The position numbers were made by a program, and so were the translations under genes. From assembly GCA_023405135.1 (NCBI GenBank), contig JAEXYZ010000010.1:1-39164 (forward strand): a stretch of 39,164 nucleotides of DNA. Reading direction: 5' to 3'. This DNA comes from Bacillota bacterium. Its GTDB lineage: Bacteria; Bacillota; Bacilli; Bacillales_A; Planococcaceae. How positions within the stretch are numbered: the first letter of the stretch is position 1; every line of letters begins with the position of its first letter. The notes beneath the pieces are model-generated. The model did no database searches, was not told the origin of the DNA, and was given only the letters and a program-made list of their open reading frames with translations. Shown here piece after piece: positions 32,301 to 39,164 of the stretch.

Positions 32301-33882
32301 GTTCACGAATGGAATCAATCGGTGGATTCGTTACTTGAGCAAACAATTGTTTAAAGTAATTAAACAATGATTGTGGACGATCAGATAAAACAGCTAATGG
32401 TGAATCATTCCCCATTGAACCGATTGGATCTTTCCCGCTGCTTGCAATTGGAACAATGTATTTGTGAATATCTTCAAATGTATAACCAAATACCTTTTGA
32501 CGTAATGTTAATTGTTCAACTTCTTTTGGTGATTCTTCTTTAGATTCAACTGTTACTAAATTGTTCTCAAGCCAGCCTTTATAATCTTGCGCATTTGCCA
32601 TTTCACTTTTCAACTCTTCATCAGAAACAATTTTTCCTTGTTCTAAATCGATTAATAGCATACGCCCTGGACTTAAACGTTCTTTATATAATACATTTTT
32701 TTCATCAATATCAACTACACCTACTTCTGAGGAAAAGACAATCATATCATCCTTTGTAACGTAATAACGAGCTGGTCGTAATCCGTTTCGGTCTAAAATC
32801 GAACCAATTTGCTTACCGTCAGTGAAGCAGATTGCTGTCGGACCATCCCACGGCTCCATTAATGAAGAATGGTATGCATAAAATGCTTTTTTCTCCTCAG
32901 AAATATGTGGATTCTCAGTCCAAGGTTCAGGAATTAACATCATCGCAGTTTGTGCTGGTGTGCGCCCTGCTAGTACGAAAAATTCAAACGCATTATCTAA
33001 CATTGATGAGTCGGAGCCTGAATTATCGATAATAGGTAATAATTTTTTTAAATCTTCTCCAAATGCTTCCGATACAAATCGTTGTTCACGAGCTGTCATC
33101 CAGTTAATGTTTCCTCGCAACGTATTAATTTCACCATTGTGAACAATATAACGATTAGGATGTGCACGTTCCCAGCTTGGGAATGTATTTGTAGAATAAC
33201 GTGAGTGAACGATTGAAAATGCAGAAATAAAACTTTCATCTTGTAAATCAATATAGAATTCGCTTACTTCTTCTGGAGTTAATAAACCTTTAAATACCAT
33301 CGTTTGACTAGACATACTTGGGCAATAAAATTTCTTGTCATTTTCTTTAGCCCAAAATTCTGCTTGCTTACGAATCAAATATAATTTACGCTCAAATGCT
33401 AATGTATCTTCTACATTTGTAGCTTTTATAAAAACTTGACGAACAACAGGGGCAGTTGATTTTGCGATTTCACTTAAATTGTCCTTATTTGTAGGTGCTG
33501 TTCTCCAGCCGATTAACGTTTGCCCTTCTTGTTCTATCAATTCATTAATTTTTTGTTCAATGGATTCTCTCTCTTTATTATCCTCTGTAAAAAATAATTG
33601 TCCGACACCATACTCACCCTTAGCTGGTAAGTTTAGTTCTGAGCAATTTAATTTAAAAAATGCATCAGGGATTTGTACCATTAGTCCGGCACCATCACCT
33701 GTTTTGCCATCGCCACCACGTCCTGCACGGTGCTCTAGGCGACATAACATTTCTAATCCATTTTTTACAATTTCATGTGAAGCGTGTCCCTTAATATTTG
33801 CATAAAAACCAATTCCACAAGCATCATGTTCAAAACTCGGAGAATAGAGCCCTTGTGCGTTCGGTAGTTGATGAAAAGTCAT
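29365..33882 (-). CDS. gltB: Glutamate synthase large subunit
   Basis: A 1505-residue enzyme (gltA in B. subtilis). The glutamine amidotransferase class II domain starts after a 21-residue propeptide, with nucleophile C22 in FEHDACGIGF. The central and FMN-binding barrel follow (GGRSNSGEGGEHAGRF; GYDGGTGASPKTSIKHTG). The [3Fe-4S] cysteines are in CIMMRACHLDTCPVG. The C-terminal GXGXG beta-helix domain is visible in FVPRGMTLSCVGDVNDYFGK. GGGGGGATTTAC precedes ATG 33882. Expression should be activated by the divergent GltC. Confidence 0.97.
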   Translation of the reverse strand: MTFHQLPNAQGLYSPSFEHDACGIGFYANIKGHASHEIVKNGLEMLCRLEHRAGRGGDGKTGDGAGLMVQIPDAFFKLNCSELNLPAKGEYGVGQLFFTEDNKERESIEQKINELIEQEGQTLIGWRTAPTNKDNLSEIAKSTAPVVRQVFIKATNVEDTLAFERKLYLIRKQAEFWAKENDKKFYCPSMSSQTMVFKGLLTPEEVSEFYIDLQDESFISAFSIVHSRYSTNTFPSWERAHPNRYIVHNGEINTLRGNINWMTAREQRFVSEAFGEDLKKLLPIIDNSGSDSSMLDNAFEFFVLAGRTPAQTAMMLIPEPWTENPHISEEKKAFYAYHSSLMEPWDGPTAICFTDGKQIGSILDRNGLRPARYYVTKDDMIVFSSEVGVVDIDEKNVLYKERLSPGRMLLIDLEQGKIVSDEELKSEMANAQDYKGWLENNLVTVESKEESPKEVEQLTLRQKVFGYTFEDIHKYIVPIASSGKDPIGSMGNDSPLAVLSDRPQSLFNYFKQLFAQVTNPPIDSIREHIVTSTMTLLGAEGNLLHPNEENARRIFLDTPILTNGELEELVSIKSKYFQNSIITLRFENSLESELERIFKEADAAIEKGITLLVLSDELENLETPTVPVLLAVSALHQYLVRTGKRTQVSLIANSGEAREVHHFAALIGFGVDAINPYLAYASIQQSIDSGHLTISYNDAIKKYRKGIADGVVKVMSKMGISTVQSYRGAQIFEAVGISKEVIDKYFTGTASQIDGIGLETIGEEAKRRHNLAFESNNDLLDSGSDFQWRANGEHHAFNPKTIHTLQTATRRNDFGLYRMYAEMANEERIGFLRNLFEFKSSKSIPLDEVESVDSIVKRFKTGAMSFGSISKEAHETLAIAMNRLGGRSNSGEGGEHAGRFEIDENGDNRNSAIKQIASGRFGVKSHYLVNAKELQIKMAQGAKPGEGGQLPGNKVYPWVAEVRGSTPGVGLISPPPHHDIYSIEDLAELIYDLKNANRDARISVKLVAKAGVGTIAAGVAKGGADVIVISGYDGGTGASPKTSIKHTGLPWELGLAEAHQTLMLNGLRERVTLETDGKLMTGKDVVMAALLGAEEFGFATAPLIVLGCIMMRACHLDTCPVGVATQNPELRAKFMGTADHVVNYMRFVAEEMREYMAKLGFRTVEEMVGRTDVLEVSDRAKSHWKASQLDLSALLYQVQGTRTKQTNQDLRIEETFDIRELLPRVENSIKEKEAIELQYEIKNTDRVVGTIIGSEISKKYGEKGLADETITLKFTGHAGQSFGAFVPRGMTLSCVGDVNDYFGKGLSGGKLVAIAPIKGEQEKNVIAGNVCLYGATSGTAYINGRAGERFAVRNSGANVVVEGIGDHGCEYMTGGRVVILGDVGKNFAAGMSGGIAYVLPSNEADFKVKCNMEMIQFERLEDRAEIEAVRSMIIKHLEHTESTIALDILAKWDQFVPKFVKVVPTDYKAMLEKINYHKFQGLTESQSAMQAFVETTGAKELAISK

Positions 33883-33902
33883 GTAAATCCCCCCAAATCT
33901 TC

Positions 33903-33985
33903 GTAAATACCTTATTTACATTGTAAAGTTTTTAGAATAATATAAACAATATATACTTTGGATAGAATTAATCTAATATTTAGAT
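33903..33985. promoter_or_regulatory. gltB-gltC divergent control region with LysR-type sites
   Basis: Two dyads are visible: ATCTAATATTTAGAT (33971-33985, 6-bp arms, 3-base centre), next to the gltC start, and GTAAATACCTTATTTAC (33903-33919, 7-bp arms) in the gltB leader. The first has the form of a LysR-type/GltC box. A TACAAT -10 candidate for gltB lies at 33920-33925 on -, with only a poor -35, which fits a promoter that needs an activator. No site has been tested. Confidence 0.5.
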
Positions 33986-34001
33986 GAGTGGGGTGAAAAC
34001 G

Positions 34002-34904
34002 TTGGAATTACGCCAATTGCGATACTTTGTTGAAGTTGCTGAACGCGAACATATTTCCGAAGCTGCTGAACATCTACATGTCGCCCAGTCAGCTGTCAGT
34101 CGACAAATTGCGAACTTAGAAGATGAACTTGGTACGGTACTTTTTGAACGTGTAGGTCGAAATGTAAAACTTACACCAATTGGTAAAATATTTTTAGAGC
34201 ATAGCGTTACCGCTTTAAAAGCAATTGATTTTGCAATTAAACAAGTAGAAGAGTATTTAGATCCTGCAAAAGGCACGATTAAAATCGGCTTCCCAACAAG
34301 TTTAGCTAGTTATGTATTGCCAACTGTCATTTCTGCCTTTAAAAAAGAATATCCTGATGTATCTTTCCATTTAAGACAAGGTTCCTATCGTTATTTGATT
34401 GAAGCAGTAAAAAATCGTGAATTAAACTTAGCTTTTTTAGGCCCAGTTCCTGCAAAAGACGAAAGTATTAATACAATGATTCTTTTTAGCGAAAGCATTC
34501 ATGCCCTTCTTCCAGCAAATCATCCTTTAGCAAAAAAAGAAAAATTAAATTTAGTAGATTTACGAAAAGAAAATTTCGTTTTATTCCCTGAAGGATATAT
34601 TTTAAATGAAGTGGTTGTTGATGCGTGTAAATCTGCGGGATTTGTTCCAACTGTTACATCAGAAGGTGAGGATATGGATGCATTAAAAGGGTTAGTAGCT
34701 GCTGGTATTGGGATTACACTGCTACCAGAAAGTTCTCTTTATGACTCGACACAACGTTTCACTGTAAAAATGCCCATCGCAATCCCAAATCTTACTCGAA
34801 CTGTCGGTGTCATCTATCCAACAAACCGAGAGTTAGCTCCATCAGAACAAGTATTTTTGAAATTCGTGAATACATTTTTCTCACGACTTAATCAGTTTTT
34901 ATAA
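34002..34904 (+). CDS. gltC: LysR-type activator GltC
   Basis: A 300-residue regulator that turns on gltAB. From the TTG at 34002 the protein reads MELRQLRYFVEVAEREHISE, then AAEHLHVAQSAVSRQIANLE, nearly the same as my recollection of B. subtilis GltC in the helix-turn-helix. Later blocks GTIKIGFPTSLASYVLPTVI and FPEGYILNEVVVDACKSAGF also match. GGGGTG lies just upstream of the TTG; a longer frame from 33984 is less likely. The 2-oxoglutarate/glutamate response is known for the family, not shown here. Confidence 0.95.
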   Translation: MELRQLRYFVEVAEREHISEAAEHLHVAQSAVSRQIANLEDELGTVLFERVGRNVKLTPIGKIFLEHSVTALKAIDFAIKQVEEYLDPAKGTIKIGFPTSLASYVLPTVISAFKKEYPDVSFHLRQGSYRYLIEAVKNRELNLAFLGPVPAKDESINTMILFSESIHALLPANHPLAKKEKLNLVDLRKENFVLFPEGYILNEVVVDACKSAGFVPTVTSEGEDMDALKGLVAAGIGITLLPESSLYDSTQRFTVKMPIAIPNLTRTVGVIYPTNRELAPSEQVFLKFVNTFFSRLNQFL

Positions 34905-34983
34905 TAAATTTTATGAGTGGTTGACCTGAAATTTTTAATTTCGGATTAGCCATTTTTTATATTTAATTGAATGGGGCTCGGGG

Positions 34984-35103
34984 TTTGGGCACTTGCATCT
35001 CGGTTCGGGCACTTGGCTGGATTTTCGGGCACTTGAATCTCGATTCGGTCACTTAGCCGCATTTTTGGGCACTTGAATCTCGATTCGGTCACTTGTTTCC
35101 CAG
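34984..35103. repeat. Six tandem 20-bp repeats in the gltC-metQ interval
   Basis: Exactly six contiguous 20-base units (starts 34984, 35004, 35024, 35044, 35064, 35084). The first 12 bases follow TTYGGKCACTTR, and the remaining 8 vary between ATCTCGRT-like, GCTGGATT-like and GCCGCATT-like forms. The array sits in a 306-base interval (34905-35210) with no convincing gene; the rest of that interval holds the terminator below. It resembles intergenic repeat families of Bacillaceae; function unknown. Confidence 0.9.
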
Positions 35104-35156
35104 TTGGGGCCCAACAGCTTTCCCAAAAGTGGAACAGAATTCAACAATATAGAGAT

Positions 35157-35195
35157 AAAAAAACAATTCAGATAGAATGTCTGAATTGTTTTTTA
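35157..35195. terminator. Bidirectional terminator between gltC and metQ
   Basis: Stem ACAATTCAGA (35163-35172) with TCTGAATTGT (35180-35189), a 7-base loop, preceded by A-rich and followed by T-rich runs of six, so it can stop transcripts on both strands: metQ from the right and gltC from the left. Confidence 0.88.
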
Positions 35196-35210
35196 TCGTC
35201 TTGCATTAAA

Positions 35211-36074
35211 TTATTCACTTACAGGTACTACAGCTCCGCCCCATTCTTCAACAATGAAGTCTTGGATTTCTTTAGAGCGTAATACTTCAACTAATTTCTT
35301 AATTGTTTCGCTATCTTTATCCTCAGAACGAACAGCAATTACGTTTACATATGGAGATTCTGAATCTTCAATCGCAATTGAATCTTCAATTGGATTAATA
35401 CCAGCATCGATTGCGAAGTTTGAGTTAATAACTACTGCATCGCCCTCTTCGTTTTCATAGTAAGTAACCATCATTTCTGGCGCATCAGTTGCTTCAATTT
35501 TTAAATTTTTAGGATTTTCAACGATATCATCAAGAGTTGCTGCTGTTTTATCAATACCATCTTTTAATTTAATTAAACCTTTTGCTTCTAGTAGAGATAA
35601 AATACGGCCATGGTCAGGAATTGAACTTGAAATAAGAATTGTTGCACCTTCAGGAAGTTCATCTAATGATGCATATTTTTTTGAATAAATTCCCATAGGT
35701 TCAATATGGATTCCACCAGCATTTACTAAGTCATAGCCTTCTTCAGCATTTTTTTGCTCTAAAAAAGGAATGTGTTGGAAGTAGTTTGCATCAATATCAC
35801 CATTTGCCAAATCTTGGTTAGGTAAAATATAGTCTTGGTATTCTTCAATTTCTAATTCAATACCTTGTTCAGCTAAAAGTGGTTTAGCTTGTTCTAAAAT
35901 TATAGCATGAGGTGTATGAGAAGCACCTATAGTTAATTTAACAGGTTTTGTTTCTTCTGTTGCTTCACCTGAATTTTCGTTTGTAGAAGTAGATTCTTCT
36001 TCTTCTTTTGTACCGCAAGCTGCTAGAGCTAATACAAATACTGATAAAATTAAAAATGATAAAAATTTCTTCAT
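35211..36074 (-). CDS. metQ: Methionine-binding lipoprotein MetQ
   Basis: A 287-residue substrate-binding lipoprotein. The signal peptide MKKFLSFLILSVFVLALAAC ends in a lipobox (LAAC, C20) followed by an acidic Ser/Thr/Glu linker. The mature part begins KLTIGASHTPHAIILEQAKP, typical of NlpA/MetQ proteins. It delivers methionine to the MetNI transporter at the membrane. It is the last gene of metNIQ; the stop lies 15 bases before the shared terminator. Confidence 0.94.
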   Translation of the reverse strand: MKKFLSFLILSVFVLALAACGTKEEEESTSTNENSGEATEETKPVKLTIGASHTPHAIILEQAKPLLAEQGIELEIEEYQDYILPNQDLANGDIDANYFQHIPFLEQKNAEEGYDLVNAGGIHIEPMGIYSKKYASLDELPEGATILISSSIPDHGRILSLLEAKGLIKLKDGIDKTAATLDDIVENPKNLKIEATDAPEMMVTYYENEEGDAVVINSNFAIDAGINPIEDSIAIEDSESPYVNVIAVRSEDKDSETIKKLVEVLRSKEIQDFIVEEWGGAVVPVSE

Positions 36075-36155
36075 CTTCTTGTTCCCCTTCTCTCTAAATT
36101 TTTCTATGTGAACGGATTAAAACCGCATGCACCAAAGTAAAAAATAATTCTATAA

Positions 36156-36824
36156 CTATCGTTTATCAGTTTTAGCTGTAATCAAATCTCCAATAAACTG
36201 AATAACAAATACAACTATTAAAATAAATATTGTTGCCATAAGAGTTACGTCTTCACGACTACGTTGGAAGCCATCGATAAATGCTAAGTTTCCTAATCCA
36301 CCAGCACCAATAATACCTGCCATTGCTGTATAGCCGACTAATGTAACAGCTGTAACTGTAATACCTGAAAGTAATGCTGGAAGTGCCTCTGGAATAAGTA
36401 CTTTCCAAATTATTGTTGAAGTTTTAGCACCCATAGATCTGGCAGCTTCAATAACCCCTTTATCAATTTCTCTTAGTGCAATTAATACCATTCGGGCATA
36501 AAATGGAGCAGCACCAACAATAAGTGCAGGCAATGCAGCATTAACCCCACGAATTGTTCCAAGTAAAAACTTTGTAAATGGAATTAATAAAATAATTAAA
36601 ACGATAAACGGGATGGAGCGGAAAATATTTACTAATGATCCTGTAATAAAGTTCGCTATTTTATTTGCCCAAATTTGGTGTGGACTTGTTAAAAATAATA
36701 GAATCCCTATCGCTAATCCAAGAACGAATGTTATACCTGTTGAGATGATTGTCATATAAAGGGTATCATATGTAGCTTGCCACATATCGTCCCATTGAAC
36801 ATTCGGAAATAATGTACTAAGCAT
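36156..36824 (-). CDS. metI: Methionine ABC transporter permease MetI
   Basis: A membrane protein of 222 residues with about five transmembrane helices (TLYMTIISTGITFVLGLAIG; IPFIVLIILLIPFTKFLL; ATIFILIVVFVIQFIG). The EAA loop coupling to the ATPase is seen in GVIEAARSMGAKTSTIIWKV. Named metP in B. subtilis. GGAGGTG before ATG 36824 supports this start over an in-frame TTG at 36830. The start overlaps the end of metN by 8 bases, so the two are translationally coupled. Confidence 0.94.
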   Translation of the reverse strand: MLSTLFPNVQWDDMWQATYDTLYMTIISTGITFVLGLAIGILLFLTSPHQIWANKIANFITGSLVNIFRSIPFIVLIILLIPFTKFLLGTIRGVNAALPALIVGAAPFYARMVLIALREIDKGVIEAARSMGAKTSTIIWKVLIPEALPALLSGITVTAVTLVGYTAMAGIIGAGGLGNLAFIDGFQRSREDVTLMATIFILIVVFVIQFIGDLITAKTDKR

Positions 36825-37845
36825 GTTCAATCACCTCCGTTTGAATTTCATTGGATTTAAGGAGATTTAATGCTTGTACAACATTTGAATTTTCTCCATC
36901 AATTTGAACAATTAATGTTCCATATGGTCCACTTGCTGTTTGTGAAATATTTCCATGTACAATATTTATTTCTACATTAAATTGTTTAATTAATTGTGAT
37001 ATTATCGGTTGTTCTGTTTTGTTACCGATAAATGTTAATTTTACAATTTTCCCTGTAGGATAGTTGGCTAAAATTTGCTCAATCGATTCTTTCGTTTCTT
37101 TCTTCGTTCCTGAAACTTGCATCACGAAGTTTTTCGTTATTTCAGCTTGCGGATTTTGGAATACTTGAAGCACATCGCCTGTTTCCACAATACGCCCGTC
37201 TTCCATTACTGCAACACGATGACAAATTTTTTGAATAACATGCATTTCATGTGTAATAAGAACAATCGACAAACCTAAACGTTTATTAATATCTAGTAAA
37301 AGCTCTAAAATCGAATCCGTTGTTTCTGGATCCAGGGCACTTGTTGCTTCGTCACATAATAATACTTCCGGATTATTCGCAAGAGCTCTCGCAATCCCTA
37401 CACGCTGTTTTTGTCCACCTGATAATTGGGATGGATAAGCATTTTCTCTACCAGAAAGGCCTACTAAATCAATTAACTCTTTTACTTTTTTTGCTCGTTC
37501 GTTTTTTGCAACTCCAGCAATTTCTAATGGAAAGGCAATGTTCTCAGCAACTGTACGAGACCAAAGTAAATTAAAATGCTGGAAGATCATACTTATTTTT
37601 TGTCGTGCTTGACGAAGTTTATTGCCAGATATAGATGAAATTTGTTGGCCATTTACACTAACAGTTCCACTTGTTGGTTTTTCAAGACCATTAAGTAATC
37701 GAATTAATGTACTTTTACCAGCCCCACTATAACCGATAATTCCGAAAATTTCACCTTTATTTATTGTCAAATTTACATTTTGAACGGCAGTTAAGTCACC
37801 ATTCTTCGTTTTATAAACTTTTGATATATCCTTTAGTTCAATCAT
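36817..37845 (-). CDS. metN: Methionine ABC transporter ATPase MetN
   Basis: A 342-residue ATPase. Walker A GYSGAGKS (38-45), signature LSGGQKQR (141-148) and Walker B VLLCDEA (161-167) are present, and a C-terminal NIL/ACT-like domain (about 265-340; VNIVHGNISQTASGPYGTLI) is typical of MetN, where it senses methionine. It is the first gene of metNIQ, with an S-box riboswitch upstream. AAAGGAGTATAAAT precedes ATG 37845. Confidence 0.95.
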   Translation of the reverse strand: MIELKDISKVYKTKNGDLTAVQNVNLTINKGEIFGIIGYSGAGKSTLIRLLNGLEKPTSGTVSVNGQQISSISGNKLRQARQKISMIFQHFNLLWSRTVAENIAFPLEIAGVAKNERAKKVKELIDLVGLSGRENAYPSQLSGGQKQRVGIARALANNPEVLLCDEATSALDPETTDSILELLLDINKRLGLSIVLITHEMHVIQKICHRVAVMEDGRIVETGDVLQVFQNPQAEITKNFVMQVSGTKKETKESIEQILANYPTGKIVKLTFIGNKTEQPIISQLIKQFNVEINIVHGNISQTASGPYGTLIVQIDGENSNVVQALNLLKSNEIQTEVIEHA

Positions 37846-37940
37846 ATTTATACTCCTTTAAAATACGCTGTAACGTATTTGTACCGAGAGACTATATTGT
37901 ATTATCCTCTATACTTTTGTAGCATATTTTCTTTATAATA

Positions 37941-37960
37941 TAATTCTAGTTCTAGAATTA
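37941..37960. repeat. 9-bp perfect palindrome between the riboswitch terminator and metN
   Basis: TAATTCTAG and CTAGAATTA are separated by two bases. It lies 6 bases after the terminator stem and about 95 bases before metN. It may be a regulator site or a further RNA hairpin. Confidence 0.55.
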
Positions 37961-37965
37961 AATAA

Positions 37966-37995
37966 GCCCCTTCTACACAGATAAGTAGAAAGGGC
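37966..37995 (-). terminator. Riboswitch-linked terminator upstream of metN
   Basis: On the - strand GCCCTTTCTAC (37995-37985) pairs with GTAGAAGGGGC (37976-37966), one G-T pair, 8-base loop, followed by a weak TTATTT tract. It is placed as expected for the expression platform of the S-box. Confidence 0.75.
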
Positions 37996-38028
37996 ATCGT
38001 ACATTGTTTTATTTATACGCTAACCGTT

Positions 38029-38135
38029 CTCTTATCTTTCAAAGTATCCACTTCGCGTGACTTGGCACCTTTTCACAAACTTGTGATGGTTGCCGGGTTT
38101 CATAGGGCACTTCCCTCCACCGCTCTTTATAAGAG
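38029..38135 (-). ncRNA. S-box (SAM-I) riboswitch aptamer
   Basis: Read on the - strand the element begins CTCTTAT and ends ATAAGAG, forming the P1 stem. Inside are the strongly conserved S-box blocks GGTGGAGGGA, CCCTATGAAACCCGGCAACC and an AAGGTGC segment. High SAM should favour the terminator at 37966-37995 and lower metNIQ expression, as known for S-box control in Bacillales. It lies between a clear promoter and metN. The interval 37846-38196 contains this, the terminator, the palindrome and the promoter, and no gene. Confidence 0.95.
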
Positions 38136-38167
38136 TTACGATATTAAATTTATATATTACGAAACTA

Positions 38168-38196
38168 ACTTTATCATATTAGTTTCATCAAGTCAA
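38168..38196 (-). promoter_or_regulatory. Promoter of the metNIQ operon
   Basis: On the - strand TTGACT (38196-38191), a 17-base spacer and TAAAGT (38173-38168) with a TG one base upstream (extended -10). The start of transcription would be near 38161, 26 bases before the riboswitch. The -35 abuts the stop codon of the upstream thioredoxin-like gene. Confidence 0.75.
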
Positions 38197-38499
38197 CTAT
38201 TTTTTCAACTTTTCATATAGGTTTGGTACGGATTGGAAAGCGTACACTTTTTCAACAATTTCTCCATTCTTACTTATGAGTAAGCAAGGAACACTTTCAA
38301 TCTGATTATCAAAAGCAAGCTGTTCCAAAAAGTTGATATTAGCTTTACCAATTGGAATATGAGGCAATAAATTCTCTATTACTTCCATCATTCTGGAGGC
38401 AACTGCACATGTACCGCACATTGGAGTATATAAATAAAATGCTACGATATTTTTTTGTTTTTTTAATTGCTCCCATTGTTGTTTTGTCCACTCTTCCAT
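38197..38499 (-). CDS. yusE: Thioredoxin-like protein (YusE-like)
   Basis: A 100-residue thioredoxin-fold protein with the redox motif C28-G-T-C31 (YTPMCGTCAVASRMM) and the cis-proline segment QIESVPCLLISKNG. Likely a cytoplasmic disulfide reductase or thiol carrier. Its place between metNIQ and a toprim gene matches the B. subtilis metNPQ-yusE-yusF neighbourhood as I recall it. The length is normal for a minimal thioredoxin. Confidence 0.85.
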   Translation of the reverse strand: MEEWTKQQWEQLKKQKNIVAFYLYTPMCGTCAVASRMMEVIENLLPHIPIGKANINFLEQLAFDNQIESVPCLLISKNGEIVEKVYAFQSVPNLYEKLKK

Positions 38500-38583
38500 T
38501 TTTATCAGTCCTACTATTTCAATTTAATTCGTCGGCTCGCAGTTGCCTGACTTGTTAAAGTATTATCTTCCAGACATCCTTAG

Positions 38584-38934
38584 CTAACTGGATGAAGATA
38601 GATATTGTTTATGAACAGAAAATTTAGCTTCACTAAGCAGATGAGCCAACACTTTTTTCGGTGCATTAGCAACCTCAATATATGTTCTAGGAATACTAAG
38701 ATGGACAGCTTCCGAATAGATTCTTTTCGTAAGCTTTCTCAACTTTTCTCCCGAATTATCTGCATCAAATAGAGTATAAAGTTTACATTCCTCAAAAGGC
38801 TCGATTAAATCTAATAATGCCTCTTCACTAATAGTACCATTCGTACAAATGATCTTTACGTCTTCCGCAAAAATTGGTGCAATGTTCAACTTATCCGATC
38901 GACCCTCAACAATTATACACTTTTCAACAGTCAT
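38584..38934 (-). CDS. yusF: Toprim-domain protein (YusF-like)
   Basis: A 116-residue protein consisting of a toprim domain: the glutamate motif in CIIVEGRSDKLNI (E10) and the metal-binding D-x-D in YTLFDADNSGEKL (D57, D59). Toprim folds occur in primases, topoisomerases and small nucleases such as RNase M5; the target of YusF-type proteins is unknown. GGGGTGAGCAA precedes ATG 38934. Its neighbours support the YusF assignment. Confidence 0.85.
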   Translation of the reverse strand: MTVEKCIIVEGRSDKLNIAPIFAEDVKIICTNGTISEEALLDLIEPFEECKLYTLFDADNSGEKLRKLTKRIYSEAVHLSIPRTYIEVANAPKKVLAHLLSEAKFSVHKQYLSSSS

Positions 38935-39164
38935 TTGCTCACCCCACGATTTGTAAGTAATAAGAAGTGCGGAAGCGCCCCGCTCCTACAATTACTCGTC
39001 GTAAAAAGGCATTCTTAGCCCCAAGTTTGTTAGGATGAAACGTCGTATGTCTAGCCGACATGACTCCATCCATATAGGTAGGATAACCTTGAATCTATTA
39101 ACTAATCCGACTTCAATTGAGACTTATACCGCGACCTTGAGGGCCGGGTTGGCTTACGCTAGAC
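38935..39164. other. Gene-free terminal segment, possible intergenic repeat or group II intron end
   Basis: No frame longer than a few tens of codons exists on either strand. The base composition is more GC-rich than the flanking genes. It contains a small hairpin GGAAGCG/CGCTCC (38971-38986) and an ATGTC/GACAT hairpin (about 39046-39060). From 38967 the + strand reads GTGCGGAAGC, and group II introns begin GUGYG, but this alone is weak. No maturase is visible because the window ends. Confidence 0.35.

Noticed and set aside
34984..35103. CRISPR-like repeat array
   Set aside because: Units are contiguous, 20 bases long, with no unique spacers and no cas genes.
35073..35282. 69-codon + strand frame in the gltC-metQ interval
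   Set aside because: It runs through the tandem repeat, a terminator and the end of metQ, so it is a chance frame.

Overview
The window is AT-rich Firmicute DNA: strong GGAGG-type ribosome sites, GTG and TTG starts, an S-box (SAM-I) riboswitch, and a sufCDSUB operon. GltC, SufU, MetNIQ and two YusE/YusF-like genes all resemble Bacillus proteins. The style and gene order suggest a Bacillales member of the Lysinibacillus/Solibacillus (Planococcaceae) kind; the genus is inference. About 22 kb is the right part of a prophage, and about 17 kb is host chromosome.

Prophage, 1 to about 22.3 kb. The left attachment site, most of the tail and the lysis genes lie beyond position 1. Reading from the right end: a tyrosine integrase (21160-22215, +) sits beside the 3' end of sufB. 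To its left are two small unknown genes, an ImmA-like protein and an XRE repressor, all on +. A switch region (19485-19829) has five related operators and two good promoters that face each other. Everything further left is on -: a Cro-like regulator, an excisionase-like protein, a Rha/ORF6C antirepressor-like protein, a large unknown protein, a DnaD-type initiator with a DnaI/DnaC-type helicase loader, and about 15 small early genes including a MazG-like protein and a zinc-ribbon protein. An intrinsic terminator lies inside this operon at about 11.96-12.01 kb. Beyond it come two small genes, a sigma-region-4-like late regulator and a minimal second tyrosine recombinase. A leader with alternative pairings and a GC-rich cos-like site precede the head genes: Nu1-type TerS, GpA-type TerL, gpW-like joiner, lambda-B-type portal, U35 prohead protease, major capsid protein, DUF2190 protein, neck genes, a GpZ-like protein, tail completion genes and a contractile tail sheath cut by the window edge. 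The phage should be a cos-type, contractile-tailed (myovirus) temperate phage with mosaic ancestry.

Host, about 22.3-39.2 kb. sufCDSUB (-) encodes the SUF iron-sulfur cluster assembly system. Next is glutamate synthase (gltB-gltD, -) with its divergent activator gltC (+). A 20-bp tandem repeat and a shared terminator separate gltC from metNIQ (-), the methionine ABC importer, which has an S-box riboswitch and a clear promoter. A thioredoxin-like gene and a toprim-domain gene follow. The last 230 bases have no gene and look like an intergenic repeat or mobile-element end.

I found no CRISPR array, no tRNA or rRNA gene and no recognisable known anti-phage defence system. The most unusual points are the face-to-face lysogeny switch, the minimal recombinase with an adjacent symmetric site, the terminator inside the early operon, and the cluster of unrecognised early genes.
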